Positions 1-12,305 of a DNA stretch of 64,000 bases are shown one piece after another. Position 1 is the first letter of the stretch. Each line of letters starts with the position of its first letter. Origin of the DNA: Setaria digitata. Its lineage: Eukaryota > Nematoda > Chromadorea > Rhabditida > Setariidae. Location of the stretch: contig RCAB01000114.1 of the NCBI GenBank assembly GCA_003640385.1, positions 1 to 64,000 on the forward strand, in the 5' to 3' direction. The notes below the pieces were generated by a model, which was not told the DNA's origin, ran no database searches, and saw nothing but the letters and a program-made list of their open reading frames with translations. The position numbers and the translations under genes are program-made.

Positions 1-1
1 A

Positions 2-109
2 TTGTACTTCAGAACTACTAGTATCATGGAATCAACAAATTGCACACTGTTGCTTTCAGTCGCCGACAATGGAACGATTTGCTTCGAGAAAGTCGCTATT
101 TACAAGTGA
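2..109 (+). CDS. possible 3'-terminal exon of an upstream gene (partial)
   Basis: An open frame runs from the left edge of the window to a TGA at 107-109 and reads ...LLLSVADNGTICFEKVAIYK-stop. Its base composition is clearly less AT-rich than the sequence that follows, which is the only positive sign of coding. If real, it is the C-terminal end of a plus-strand gene that starts outside the window. An alternative is that coding begins at the TTTCAG acceptor near 55-60 in another frame and ends at a GT donor after position 106. I do not recognise the family, and the piece is too short to assign a role. Confidence 0.28.
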   Translation: MYFRTTSIMESTNCTLLLSVADNGTICFEKVAIYK

Positions 110-2950
110 TAAATTTTTCTCTATTCATTGTAATATATGAATGGTTCGTCATTTATTTGAGATTTTTTTGAAATTTTTTTTGAGGGAACTTAACTCTTTT
201 TTCATTTGTTCATTTGCAACCTGAGTCGGAATTTTTTTTTTTAGTGGTGGATTTGAAATATTTTGTGAATTTTTTTCCTCGAAAATATATCACATTTAAA
301 TGTAGCGGATTCAGCACACTATAAAATCGTGACAAACGTTGGCGAGTTTTTTATTTCGCTATCAGTGATGGTATTATAGTGGGTTTTTTCCCCAAATTCT
401 TAAAATAAATGATTAGTAAAAAAATATGGGTGTAAATGAATAGATAAATCTAAAAAGAAGAAATAAATCAATGAGGAACTGAAAATTTGTTTAATCATTT
501 ATTCACTTCAATCCCATCACTACATTTCATGCATCATTGCTACTTATGTTCTATTTCAATAATGGTAATATCTTAATAATGATATAGCAAAGTGATAAGC
601 TATAAAAACTATCATATAATGTATAGGTAGATTGTTATCCATCGGTGATGTCAATTACACACCTTCTCTGCAGTTGATTTTTGTAAAATTAGCTTTTAAA
701 AAATTATTATTAAAGATAAGTGTACGCTGTTATCCTTAATTAGCCTGTTATGTAGTTAGTTGAAAAAGCTAAGTTGCTAAGATTTTAAAACCTGATTTTG
801 TTATTTCATAAAGTGCAATTTTTATATTTAAATCGTTGGATTTTTTTTTTGATGCAGCTAGCTAATTCGTATGATCAGCCAGCGTAATATTTTGTTTTCG
901 AATTCTGAAAATTAAAAGAGAATAAAAATTTTAAAAATAAAAATTTTAAACTAAAACTTATCACTTATTCATTAAATTTATTTATGAAACTATATCACAG
1001 CATTGATTTTATTTTCGATGCGTAAAAAAAATAAGAAAAAAGAAAGAAAAAAAGCAGGTACCAATTATATGACACGTTTTTATTTTATGTGTTATGTGCC
1101 GTCCGTCAGTTGCTGTTTGTTTACGTGAAATCATTGATCATTTGATCACTTAACAAACACTTCTTGTTTCTTTCTCTTTCCTTCTAATTTTTACGCAAAT
1201 CAGTAAACTAACTACAAAATGATATAAATATTTATTGAGGGCTAAAATTTATTTCCTCTTGATCAAAAAAAAAAAGTCTTTTTAGATGTTAATCATTAAC
1301 ATTTTCATTTTCCTTCCATCCGATCACGTAGTTTTTTTTTTTGAAAAATTTTTGTTGAAAAAATTCTGACGGACGAATTCAGTTACACTTTAAGTCAGAA
1401 GATAAGATTGGCGCACTACTGGATTTTGATTTGGTTGTACTAATTTTTTTATGAAAAGAACCCTAAGTTCTCCGTTTCTAAGAAGGCATTTTTCTTCCCC
1501 AATTACTGAAAAGTTTAAAATTATTGTATTAATAATATCCAAATACTATTTGATCCGAACACAAATTCCAATATTCATTTTAAAAATTTTCATTTCAGAT
1601 TCTTTCTCTTACAGTCTCACTTTCTCTTCCGTACATTTTCATTTGTATACCACACTATACATTGAAATAATTCAAAAAAAAAAAAAGAAAGAGAGAAATA
1701 ATTTAGAAAGATCAAAGAACAGATTAAGAAGCAAGTTTGTCGACTACGTTTGCGTATACTACTCGGTTGTTGCTTGCTCTCTACGCATTCAATCCATCGC
1801 CTTAAATTATTTCAAAAATGTAATTATTTATTAGATCTTAATTAGACTATCTTTAGTTAATAATGGAGCAATCATTTACTAGTACCTTAATATTAATGAT
1901 AATAATAAGTAATAATAATAATAATAATAACAATAATAATAATAATAAACAATAGAAATGATAATAATGAGGAAAACTGTTAACTATTCAATGCTTGTTT
2001 TAATCTTTCATATTTAATGAAGAAATGTCTTAATGTTGACTGTTTGTAAAAATTTTCGGTTGGTAAGTATTTTCAATTAACTGATGATTGACTATGATTT
2101 ATAACTACTCAGCCATTGCTGATAGTGATTGATTATTTTTGAAGAAAAATTTATAAAAAATAAACAAAAAAAAAACCTTGGAAAAATTGGCTTTATAAAA
2201 ATTTTCTTTTTTCTGTCGATTATCAATGCTTATTATTTGATGCTTTTAGTATTGTTTCAGTAAAAGATAATATTTAAATTAATAAAATTAGCTCTGTCTC
2301 TTTTCTTGAATTAAAATTTGAATATGTTTTGAAGAGCAGAACGTATTTTTAATGATATTCCATCGGATGATTACATATTAATTAAAATTCCATTGTAATT
2401 GATAAATCTTCAGTTTTCAACAAATATGCTCCACAATATTCTAAACATATGTTTTTGTGAATAAAAAAATCTGTCATTTTAAAGAATATTTATTGAATAC
2501 TTTGAACAACATTAGATTATTTTTTGGGGAAATGATAATCTTTATATTATGTTATCAAGCTTGTGCTATTTTATTTCGACCGCTATTTATCATTTCCTTT
2601 TTCCAGTTTCATTTTTCTTTCTTTTTTTTTTAAGTCTCTTTATATTGAGAACAAAAAATGATACACTTTTGCTGATACGTTTATATTAGCGCCTACCATT
2701 TATTATTGCGTATAAATCTTAGGCTGAACTTTAAATAAACTTTAAAATTTAATTGTATAAAAAATAAAACTTCAAATAAATATTTATTTAAACTTTAGAA
2801 TCTTACTGAGTAGATTTATATAAGTAAAGCAAGTTTGCTAGAAGTAAACAGTTATTAGCGCTTACATATTTTCAGTAACCTCGTTTGCAACAATTTATTT
2901 TCATAAGCTTTGTTTAATTTTATGGTAAAATTTCAATATATCATTGATTG
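110..2950. other. AT-rich intergenic stretch
   Basis: No exon with protein-like composition is visible on either strand. The one long open frame, at 1451-1834, encodes low-complexity Ile/Phe/Lys-rich peptide and looks accidental. The stretch contains poly-A/T runs and an AAT microsatellite at about 1895-1950. It should hold the promoter of the dehydrogenase gene, but no specific element can be supported. Confidence 0.6.
1895..1950. repeat. AAT/ATA trinucleotide microsatellite
   Basis: Runs of AAT, broken by single AGT and AAC units, fill this stretch upstream of the dehydrogenase gene. It is a simple-sequence repeat, likely length-variable, with no sign of function. Confidence 0.85.
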
Positions 2951-2955
2951 TTTAG
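2951..2955 (+). promoter_or_regulatory. possible trans-splice (SL) acceptor before the dehydrogenase start codon
   Basis: The sequence GATTGTTTAG lies directly upstream of the ATG, leaving only three bases (ATC) before it. In nematodes, spliced-leader addition typically occurs at such an acceptor a few bases before the start codon. It could instead be the 3' end of an ordinary intron behind an unseen 5'UTR exon. Confidence 0.35.
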
Positions 2956-2958
2956 ATC

Positions 2959-5401
2959 ATGTTCTTGAACAGGACAACAAATCGATTGATTACACGTTAC
3001 AGTAACGGAATTCAGTTAGACGTGGCGTCCGTGATACCTGTGTTATCATGCTCCTCCAGTTGCGCTCGTGTTCATACTGCCACCAAAGTGACAGCATCAA
3101 ACAATTTCAATTGCTTCATGAATTTCAACCGAAATTTGATGACAAAAGCTACAGCAGGTGATAAAATTGTCGAAATACAAGAGGTGAATTATTTAAAGGA
3201 AAAAAGAATGTAATCATATTTGCCTGCAAATATTTTGAAATTAAATTTTTAATTTTCTGCTAGACTGAAAATAGATTAAAACCATTTATTGGGACCTAAC
3301 AATAAAAATTATCATTTTTTCTTTAACTCACTTTTTTCGGGAAATTTCCAATTGAAGGAAGTGGTTTTAAGCGGTTCTATGTGTATCATTTTTTCTTTTG
3401 AATATAGTGAGAAAAAAAAAGATTTTTTTTTCATAATTTTCTGTCGATTAATTATTGTTTTTCTGCTCCCGTTCTTATTATTTTTTAAATTATAATTAAT
3501 GAAACTTTTAATCTTGTTGGTCGGTGATAATAAATAATTTAAGGCAGTGAGATTTGCGGTAGATTGCATGGTTAAAGCAGGTACATCGAAAAAACATGCA
3601 GAGCAATTAGCTGATGTACTGATAATGGCTGATATACGTGGACATTACAGTCACGGATTAAATCGATTAGGTTGATAAAATTCTCTTATTTTAGAATTTC
3701 CCTGTGAAAAAAAGAAAAAGTCAAATTGTTCAAGTATATTTTCTATTTCTTTTTTTTTTTTTTTTTTTTTTTTTCAAATCATCTTGCCTGATTTTTCCTT
3801 CCCTTTACTTAAATATTTTATTTTATAAGTTACGTACTTTCTCATAACTTATAAAAACTTTCACTAAATTTTACGTGAAAGTGAAATGATAAAGTTTTTT
3901 AAATGCTCCAATTTAAACTATTATTTAATAGTTTCGAAATTTGTTTAAGATAAAAATAGAAATCTCCTTCAGCAATGTATGTTCGAGATGTGAGAGAAGG
4001 CATATGCAGGAAAGATGGTAGCCCGAAGATTCTGAAGGAACGTTCGGCAACTGCTTGGATTGATGGAAATAATTTACTTGGCCCAGTGGTTGGTAATTTT
4101 TGTATGGATTTAGCAATTAAAAAAGCGAAAGAAGCAGGCGTTGGTTGGGTTGTCGCAAAAGGTAAGTTAGTTTCTTCGTTCATTTGTTTCATAATTTCAC
4201 TGCTTCAGTGGATTTCAAATAGAAAATGTTGTGATTAATTATTTGTTAATTTGTTAGACACAAAAAAAGTAAATATGATGATATTACATAACGATGGTTA
4301 TTCCAGTATTCTCCGCCAAAAATATGATCAATTAAGATTAATGCGGAATGAAATTAATTTTTTGTTTCATTCAGAATTTCGAACTTTCATTGATAAAATT
4401 TTAGCCTGAATTGGAAAGTCTGAACTGTTATATTTTGTTTTGCTTTAATGCCTTTTTTATTTATGTATTGTAATTCATTTTATCTGCCAAATGGTCAGTC
4501 ACATGGAACAAAGAAATTAAAAAATAAAATCCAACATTAAAAATGACCGAAAAGATAATGAATTAAAAATCATTCCTACCAAAAAAAAAGAAAAAGAAAT
4601 TATTTTGTAATTTACAAACTAAATTAGTTGACATTTCAAAAAAAAAAGATGGCTGACGTAGTATTTGAGAATAAAATTCATATTGTTATACTTGATTTTA
4701 ATCCTAAATTTCAATTTTTTATGTTGTTTGGTAATGAAACAAAATAAAACTTCTTTTCAGTAGTTTCCATAAATTAGCCCTTGGCACAGAATTGAGTTAA
4801 TTAATATTTAATAATTATCAACGAAATGTTGTAGGATCGAATCACTTTGGAATTGCTGGATGGTACAGTATTAGAGCAATGGATGAAGGCCTTTTGGTAT
4901 TTATGAATTCAACAATTATTATTTAATTAAAACATTTTCGGACCATATACCTTACAAAAATTATCAATTTTTTTCTTCATTTTCGTTCTTGTAAAACATA
5001 TTATCAGCTATCGCATCAGGGTATGGCATTTACAAATACATCACCAATGATGTATCCAACAAGATCAAGTATGCCGGCACTCGGAACAAATCCTATAACA
5101 CTTGCTGCTAAAGGTCTTAAAGATAACTTTATACTTGATATGGCTACTACTACTGCTGCAATTGGAAAGGTATAGTTCTATTATTATTGATATCATGATA
5201 TGATATATCAATGGTTACATTGGAACTGATACCATGTTTGTTATTATCTTTATTATTCAGGTATTATTATAATTAAATTTCACCATTACATTTACTGAAG
5301 GAATTAATACCATAACTAGCATTATTATGTACTTTTACGACTACAATTTGTTATATATATATACTTTTTAAAAATTTTTATCGCATGTAATGAATATAAA
5401 T

Positions 5402-5439
<38 letters not shown>

Positions 5440-7308
5440 CAATTTTCTTCAAATTAATGCCATGACTGTATTTATTATCATTATGAATTATGATTTACAA
5501 GTTTTTAATATCTTATTATCATCATTACTATATGAATACCCACCTAATTCCCAATTTACTATTATATTTGTTTTTCCAATCGTGATTATCATTATTGTGG
5601 CTGCAATTTATTATTATGTCTTTTTATTTTGTTGTTTATCAGTACACCGCCATTACAGGTAAATTATATTACCATTGTTTTTACCATTAAAATGAGCAAA
5701 ATATTTTTTCTTTATTTGCCATAACATATAATTTTAATGATTTTTTATTTTTATCACTTTAACTGATATCACGGATAATAAATATACTATCACGATTATC
5801 ATTGTAATTATACTGTCATAATACTTTTTAGAAATTTTTGTCGTATTTAATGAATATGAATGACATATTTAAAAATTTAACTGTAATTTATTGGAAGTTT
5901 CAAGTTTCATAATTTCTTTCATTTCTTTCATTCTTTTATCATTTCAATTTAGGAATGGTTTTAGGTTGAATTGGCAGCTCGAAAGGAACAAGTTATCCCC
6001 GATACATGGGGAGTTGCAGCAGATGGCCATGTTAGCAAGGATCCGAAAAAAATCCTTGATGGTGGTGGTCTTTTACCTCTTGGCGGAGCAGAATTTTCCG
6101 GTTAATTAGTCTTTAGTCTTTTTTAATCACTCTTTGTTATGTCACTTCATGAAAAAGTTTTTTTTTCCTGCATATTTATTTGATATTTTCATCCTATACA
6201 TTTATTTTTAATTTATAACTAATCCTTTTTCTTTTGTTCCTCAAGTTTATTTATTTACTCCTTTTGTTTATCTTTTGTTGTGTTTCCTGTTTGTTTTATT
6301 CTTTTTATTTACTAATTTTAAATTATTAGATAGATTTTATGACTGTAAATACAATGAATTATTTCAGGTGGTTATAAGGGATATGGTCTTGGTGCTTTAG
6401 TAGAAATCTTTTGTGGTATACTTGGCGGTGCGCAGTGGGGACCAAATATACGGCAGTGGATGTCTGTTTCAGTTATTGCTGATTTAGTAAGATAATTTCA
6501 AAAAATAAAAATTTTTTTGTAAGCAGAATTTTGAAAAAAAAAAAATTTAAACGGTTTTCAAAACATAATTTTTTTTTTCGCAATTGTTACAGGGGCAGTG
6601 TTTTATAGCAATTGATCCAGAAGCGTTTGCACCAAATTTTCGAGATCGATTGCAGAAATTTATCGATACAATGCGATCACTGAAACCGGGTTGTAAACAA
6701 ATATGTAGAAAAATTTCCTTAAATATTAAGCTTATGAAATATTTCAAGTTCTTTTTCTTAAATTTGTATAATCATAATAAGAATATAATGAGAATCATTT
6801 TTTTAAGGTTATTCGAAATTGATTGCTTGCAATTTCATTTCGCTTTTCAAATTTATCTAACAACAAATTAAGTTTATTTGAAGCAACAAAACGTTTTCGT
6901 TTTCTCTGAAAATGCGTGGTTATTGGAAGTAATTAGACAGATAGAAATCTATGTATTATCACTATGAAGTTTTTTTTTTTTTTTTTTTTGAAAGAGGAGA
7001 AAGTTTAATTTAATTACAGGCTGATGATGATAGCGTATTGATAGCTGGAGATCCCGAAAATCAGCATATAGCATTAGTGGAAAAATACGGCGGCATACCG
7101 TATCATCCGAATCAAATTACTCATGCGGTATATATACATATATGTATACATATATATATTTTACGGTTACAGTATATAGTAAATAATTGAAATAATACTC
7201 AAGAATCTTTTTAATCCGCTTAATTACTGAAAGCTATAATTACTATTTCAGGAAGAATTGGCTGAGACATTAAGTGTACAAGCAATGTTCGTGAAAAGCA
7301 CGGTGTAA
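2959..7308 (+). CDS. Ldh2-family malate/L-lactate dehydrogenase, 10 exons
   Basis: The family (Pfam Ldh_2) catalyses NAD(P)-dependent oxidation of 2-hydroxy acids such as malate or L-lactate. Exons that join in phase are 2959-3183, 3544-3670, 3973-4161, 4835-4896, 5008-5169, 5965-6100, 6368-6486, 6593-6688, 7020-7127 and 7252-7308 (stop TAA), giving about 426 aa. Hallmarks in order are [10 protein letters not shown] (near residue 110), [11 protein letters not shown] with the conserved His (about 180), TNTSPM and [58 protein letters not shown] and AGDPENQH. The family is usually about 330-370 aa. Here roughly 70 extra N-terminal residues, rich in Arg/Asn/Ser and poor in acids, could be a mitochondrial presequence (inference). 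The donor after exon 8 reads CCG|GGTTGT rather than GT, so the junction needs one base fewer or a non-canonical splice. Substrate cannot be chosen from the sequence. The gene is tail-to-tail with the methyltransferase gene. Confidence 0.9.
5404..5437. repeat. (AT)n microsatellite in dehydrogenase intron 5
   Basis: A run of about 16 AT dinucleotides lies between exons 5 and 6. It is intronic simple sequence. Confidence 0.9.
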
Positions 7309-7630
7309 TTACATTGTACGAATACGGACGTTAGAAAAAAAGAAAACCACCTCATAGTCATTACTTTTCATGCAGCTTGTTTCCTAAATATCAATTTGTA
7401 CACCTGAAATTTAAAATTCGACTTGAATTTCTCTGACGATTTCCTATTGTTTTTGAAAAGAAAAAAAAAATTAGATCATATCTGAGCGAGACATTGGCAA
7501 TCATTTTTTTTATCTTTATCTCGGTAGAACTTGCTTAATTTGCATTTTGCTAACTTCAATTTTCTTAAATTATAATAACATTGTATATATTTTTGTAATT
7601 TAACAAAAGTTTTTTGGAATGGAATGAGTG

Positions 7631-7738
7631 GTTTTATGCTAAGAGGGTAAATGAGTGCATCTATGTTAAGACAATAAATTGATTATTTTGTGCTAAGATG
7701 ATGAATGGTGATTTTGTGTTAAGACGATGAATGAGTGA
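7631..7738. repeat. degenerate ~27-bp tandem repeat, about four units
   Basis: Four consecutive units share the core TTTTRTGYTAAGANGRTRAATG. They lie in the 3' flank of the dehydrogenase gene, and the second unit contains the AATAAA at 7673. Units differ by substitutions, so the array is old. It may lie within the 3'UTR of the dehydrogenase transcript. Confidence 0.65.
7673..7678 (+). terminator. candidate polyadenylation signal AATAAA for the dehydrogenase gene
   Basis: AATAAA lies about 365 bases after the stop codon and is the first exact match seen downstream on the plus strand. In such AT-rich DNA it could be chance. Confidence 0.35.
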
Positions 7739-8958
7739 TGCGATCCAAAATAGGAATTGATTAACAGATCGGAAATGCTTTTGCAATTGTGATTTTGTAA
7801 TTTTGCAGCTATAATTTATGTTGCATAACACATGGATTTCATATTTCATCTCTTTCTTCTGTCTTTTTTTTTGCTTTTTCAAAGAAAGAAAAAGTAAAAG
7901 TAACTTAAGGAAAGAAAAATTATTTGGTGGATAATTTTTCAAATAATTCCAACTAGAAACATGAGAATAAAACATACAATTCAATTACGAAAAAAAAAAA
8001 ACAACACTGTTAAATGAATAGGCTTCTTATTTTAAGGAAGTTTAAAACTTGAAAATCTAAAATTGTTTTGAAAAAATTATGCATATCATTAATTAATAGT
8101 CATTGTTTTTGCTTTTTTTAAATGTTTTCTACATCTTTTGTGCAATTGTTTTCGGAAATTAAAAGTCAAATTTTCTCTTTATTCCAACAAACTTTTCTGC
8201 TACATTTTTTTCTTTAGCTAAATTTACTAATTTTTTTTTTTAAATGATAGTTTTGGACACAAATATTGGTGAAATTTCCGATCTGTATTTTTTTTTGAGA
8301 AGACGAATTAGCTGCAATTGCAAATTTAGAAATGATTTATACATATTTAATTAAATGGCTTATAAATCAAATCACTTATAAAAATCAAATTCAATTTTCT
8401 AATTTATAACCATTTTTACCTCTTGTGTTGCTAATTTTTGAAAACATAATTAGTTAAGAAATGCTTTACATTGGTCGTAGGTTATCAGTTTTTTTTTCGT
8501 TTATTAGTGAATACTAATAGATGGTCGATCAATCATGGAAGATTAAATGATAAAGTTAAATTTGAATATCGTAAAGCTATTTATCGAAGTTTTTTCTTCA
8601 TTAACTTTGTTAAGCGTTATAAATTCACGTTCAATGAGCAATTATGATTTTTAAATTACCAGCTAAAATTGTAAACTGTTCTGTAATGGGGATGTTTTTA
8701 ATTAATAATTTTAGCAGTCTTTTATTAATTAAAAGAAAGCATAATTGCTTGTGAATTAATTGAGTTTTATAACGAAGGGGTTAGAAAACTAAACAGGGAA
8801 AATATAAGAATTATTCAATTTTTAATTGATCTCTTAAATTTATTATTATAAAGGCTTAAATTAAAATGGAATATTTTTGAGTATTTCTTTGTACAATTAA
8901 TCAGTTCCATTTTTCTTTTTGATCAGTTAAAAGTAATTTTTTTTAACAAAAATGGAAG

Positions 8959-11900
8959 TTATAATGATTTTTCGATAAGCAGTTGCACAGTATCAATGTA
9001 AGAGTATCGAAATAGTGTCGAACATAATTGGAAATAATACTGCCATTTCCGATGAAATTTTTTCGAGTATCCAAGTTTCAGAATTCTTTCCTCATGTTCC
9101 ATCCAAGCACTAAAATTCGAATCACATTGCGTTTTTTTTATAATATTTTAAATTGCTCATATATTTTATTTTTTCCTTCGAAAAATCTAATATGATATTG
9201 AAATTCTACATAACAAAAATTTAAATAATAAATTAAGTCATAATCAAAGTGTTGCAAAATTATCACAAATTATGCGGAAGGGCTCTAATGAAAGAAACAT
9301 TTCATTATTAAAGTCAATTGTTTTCTAATTTATAGAAAAGAAGGCATAAGTATTTATTAATATTGTTTTCGAACTGTTAAAAAATGACAGTAAAGCGTGG
9401 GACTTCCGTGCATTTTCGATTTGAATTTAATTTTTTTTTTTCTTTAAGAATTAGGTTTTTTTTTTTCTTCATCATCTATTTTTGTAAAATCCCACCACCT
9501 ATCTGCACTGTAACTAGCCTTCTGTTTCGTAAACTTACCAATACCAAAGGTCCAAAGTTGGCCCATAATGTTGTCCAATGTGAACAGTTTTTTTAATTGT
9601 CAATTCAGGTGGTAATGCTTCTATAATTGCTCGTTCTGATGGCATATGCCCGCCCGGAAATATGTATTTTTTGATAAAATCACTTGATCGACAATATCGC
9701 TCGTAAATTATTTCAGGACATGTTATTGCCTGAAGAAAAAATGAAGCATAATTAATTGAAGAAAATTTTCTCTGTCAATTATTTTAAATAAATTTCATCC
9801 ACCTAGAAACATTTCTTTCTTTTGTTGATTAATTTTAGAAATCAAGGAAAACAAAAAAGATTAAATAGTCGATTTTTTAAAATGAAAAAAAAAAAATGAA
9901 GAAAGAATTAAATGTATGCCTGTAAGTATGCTTTACCACCAGGACATAACCGATCACGTAATGTTTCAAAAAATTGTGGCAAATATTCATGTCCAACTGC
10001 TTCAATCATTTCGATTACAATAACTTTATCATAAATATCTTTTTCCAATCTAGAAAATCTTCTTAATATTTCATTAATTAATTTTTGTTGTTCCTTGGGA
10101 TAGCACGGAATTTAATACAGAAAAAGGATTCGCGGAATTTGGTGATTTTCAATTATTTCATTTTGTTTGCATTATTTTATATATTTGATTTCTGCTTGAA
10201 ATTTCTTCAATAATATGTACTAGTTTTTCGAGCTATGCAAGAAGAATAGATATGAACAATTGTAATATTTGACACATTATTTTTAATTACTTATTTTATT
10301 TGCAAACGTTTAAATGCTTGAACTGCTTTTAGGGCTTCGTCAATGAATTTATAAATAGGAGAGAGATGACATAATATCGATAATATTATATTAGTTGTTT
10401 ATTTAATTTGCAGTTTCAAACAAAATGAAAATTTTCCGTCACATTTCATTGTATATTTGACAAAAAAAAAATTGAAAATTAGGAAATGTCAAAAATTTCT
10501 TTTCCATTAAACTGAAATTTCGCATCTTAAGTCATTAAATTTCTAGTAATTTACATGAATCTGAATGAAAACAGTCGCAGTTACCGACTAATTTTCGCAA
10601 TCAATTAACTAACCGGTAATCTAGTAATTTGATATTCACTTTATCAGCAACCCCATTATCTGTTATCCTTTGTTGAGCAATTTTAAATTGTTCGGTTGAA
10701 ATTGTTAAACCTGTCCATTGGCATCCATAACATTTCACAGCTCGTATAGCACATGCACCCCATCCACAACCGATTTCCAATATTCGATCATTTGATTTAA
10801 GATTTAATTCATCGAATATTTGATCATATTTTCTCATCTGAGCTTCTTCAAGAAGTTCATTATCGGAATGTGTTACTGTATGTGGAATTGCTAAAATATT
10901 ATACTGCTATAATTACTGCAAAATTAAAAAAAAAAAAAAAATAGAGAACACCAAAATGAAATCTGACATTTTTTGATTATTAGATAGTATTTAACATTTT
11001 AAGTGCTGCAAATATACTGTTAAAATTCCCCAATTTAATATTTTAATCAAGATTTTTTAAACTTATATGAAAATAAGAAAATCTAAAACAGTGAAAAAAT
11101 TTTGCTACAAATAAATATTAGAAGTGCGTTTTGTAAATTAAGAACCTTGATAATAATAGATTTTAAATCTATAAGCTCTTTATTTACTACTCAAAATTGT
11201 ACTAAAAAAGATTTTATTAAACTGATTGCCTAAACTGATAATCTGTCTTGTACATTTACTGAACAGATTCTTTATTAAAATTTAAGGAAAAAAACTGTTG
11301 AATTTTTTTATTTATTGGAATACATTTTTATTTTTTTAAATACATTTACGGAAAGATCTGAATTAGTAAAAATTAATTTACATTGAAATGTTGCACACGA
11401 ATAAGTCATTGATGGATCGAGAAAAATGCTAAACATATCATTGCCAAGATCATAATGTTCACGTATATTTTGTGCACTTCCACGTAATGAATTAGCATGA
11501 TAATAATGTTGTAAGGTATTGATAAATGATATGATTGATCGGATCAATTGGACTGTTGAATAAATGAACAAATTTAATAACTCTTCTAGCCATCCATTGG
11601 TGCATTTTATTTTTTTTGATTTATTATAACCTGAAAAACGAAAAATATTCACGTTTCATGAAAAGAAAGATTTAAATTATTTTTCTGGGGTTTTTTTTAA
11701 AGAAAAATTACTTATCCTTTTCAATCAACTTATAATACATTTCTGCCTTTTTTAAAATTCTAAAAAACAAGACAAACAAAAAAATTACCATTTTAACTGA
11801 AGTTTCATGAAAAGAAAGATTAAAATTATTTTTCTGGGGTTTTTTTTTAATTCGAAATGCTTTATTGCTTTATAAAATGTGAATAAAATTGACAAGTTAC

Positions 11901-12305
11901 GATAACTAGCTCTGAAAAAAAGAAGAACAAACTAAAACTTTTCACTCTTTCATTTAATTTTTATTTGATGCGTTATCATTTGATCGGTGATTTGTTGTTC
12001 TAAAGCATTTTATTACTTGTTATAAACTGTTAACTGTTTTATATATATATATATATATATATAAAAAGTAATAAAATATATATATATTATTATATATATT
12101 CGTGCTTATATATATATATATAATATATATGTATAATTGAAAAACTAACGTTTAGCACGAATCAGTAGTGCTAACAAGTCTTGAATTCTTGTTTGTACAT
12201 CCCAATCTTCAAACATATACGCTTCACCGAGACCAATTTTTGGATCCAAAAGAATTCGAAAACAAAAACTGATTGGATTGTGGAAAAAGATTATTACTGG
12301 TGATG
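8959..12305 (-). CDS. cyclopropane-fatty-acyl-phospholipid synthase-like SAM methyltransferase
   Basis: Enzymes of this family (mycolic acid cyclopropane synthetase/CFAS) transfer a methylene from S-adenosylmethionine to unsaturated phospholipid acyl chains. In-phase exons, 5' to 3' on the minus strand, are 12305-12150 (or starting at 12296), 11630-11382, 10890-10614, 10049-9920, 9729-9539 and 9109-8959 (TAA). They encode about 384 residues, close to the bacterial enzyme's length. Family blocks are HNPISF, DPKIGLGEAYM-EDW, REHYDLGNDMFSIFLDPSMTYSCA, EEAQMRKYDQIF, the SAM-binding EIGCGWGACAI (about residue 174), TGLTIS, EAVGHEYLP, LQAITCPE, SDFIKKYIFPGGHMPS and the C-terminal ILKLGYSKKFHRKWQYY. 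The exon ending at 9920 uses a GC donor (CAG|GCATAC). The start codon lies in an unresolved exon further upstream. Introns and nematode-like acceptors show it is a nuclear worm gene and not bacterial contamination. Whether the enzyme makes cyclopropanes or another lipid modification is unknown. Confidence 0.85.
9918..9919 (-). other. GC 5' splice site (GC-AG intron) in the methyltransferase gene
   Basis: The exon must end after TTA CAG to keep the family sequence KAYLQAITCP intact, and the next two bases are GC. No GT allows the same reading frame and residues. The matching acceptor is CTTCAG before 9729. Confidence 0.75.
11653..11850. repeat. pair of ~48-bp direct repeats (11653-11700 and 11802-11850)
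   Basis: Both copies begin GTTTCATGAAAAGAAAGATT and continue through TTTTTCTGGGG and a T run, with only one or two differences. They are 150 bp apart in an intron of the methyltransferase gene, so a local duplication is the simplest origin. Confidence 0.8.

Larger units (their letters stand above)
7309..8958. other. convergent intergenic region
   Basis: This 1.65-kb stretch separates the stop codons of two convergent genes and should carry both 3'UTRs. Apart from the tandem repeat at 7631-7738, it shows only AT-rich sequence with short homopolymers. A TTTATT at 8839-8844 is the reverse complement of AATAAA and could end the minus-strand transcript. Confidence 0.55.

Noticed and set aside
965..990. 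TATCACAGCATT as a miR-2-family seed
   Set aside because: Seed-only similarity with no hairpin arms around it.
1451..1834. 127-residue open frame on the plus strand
   Set aside because: Low-complexity Ile/Phe/Lys composition, no splice or family signal, and A/T homopolymers within the frame.
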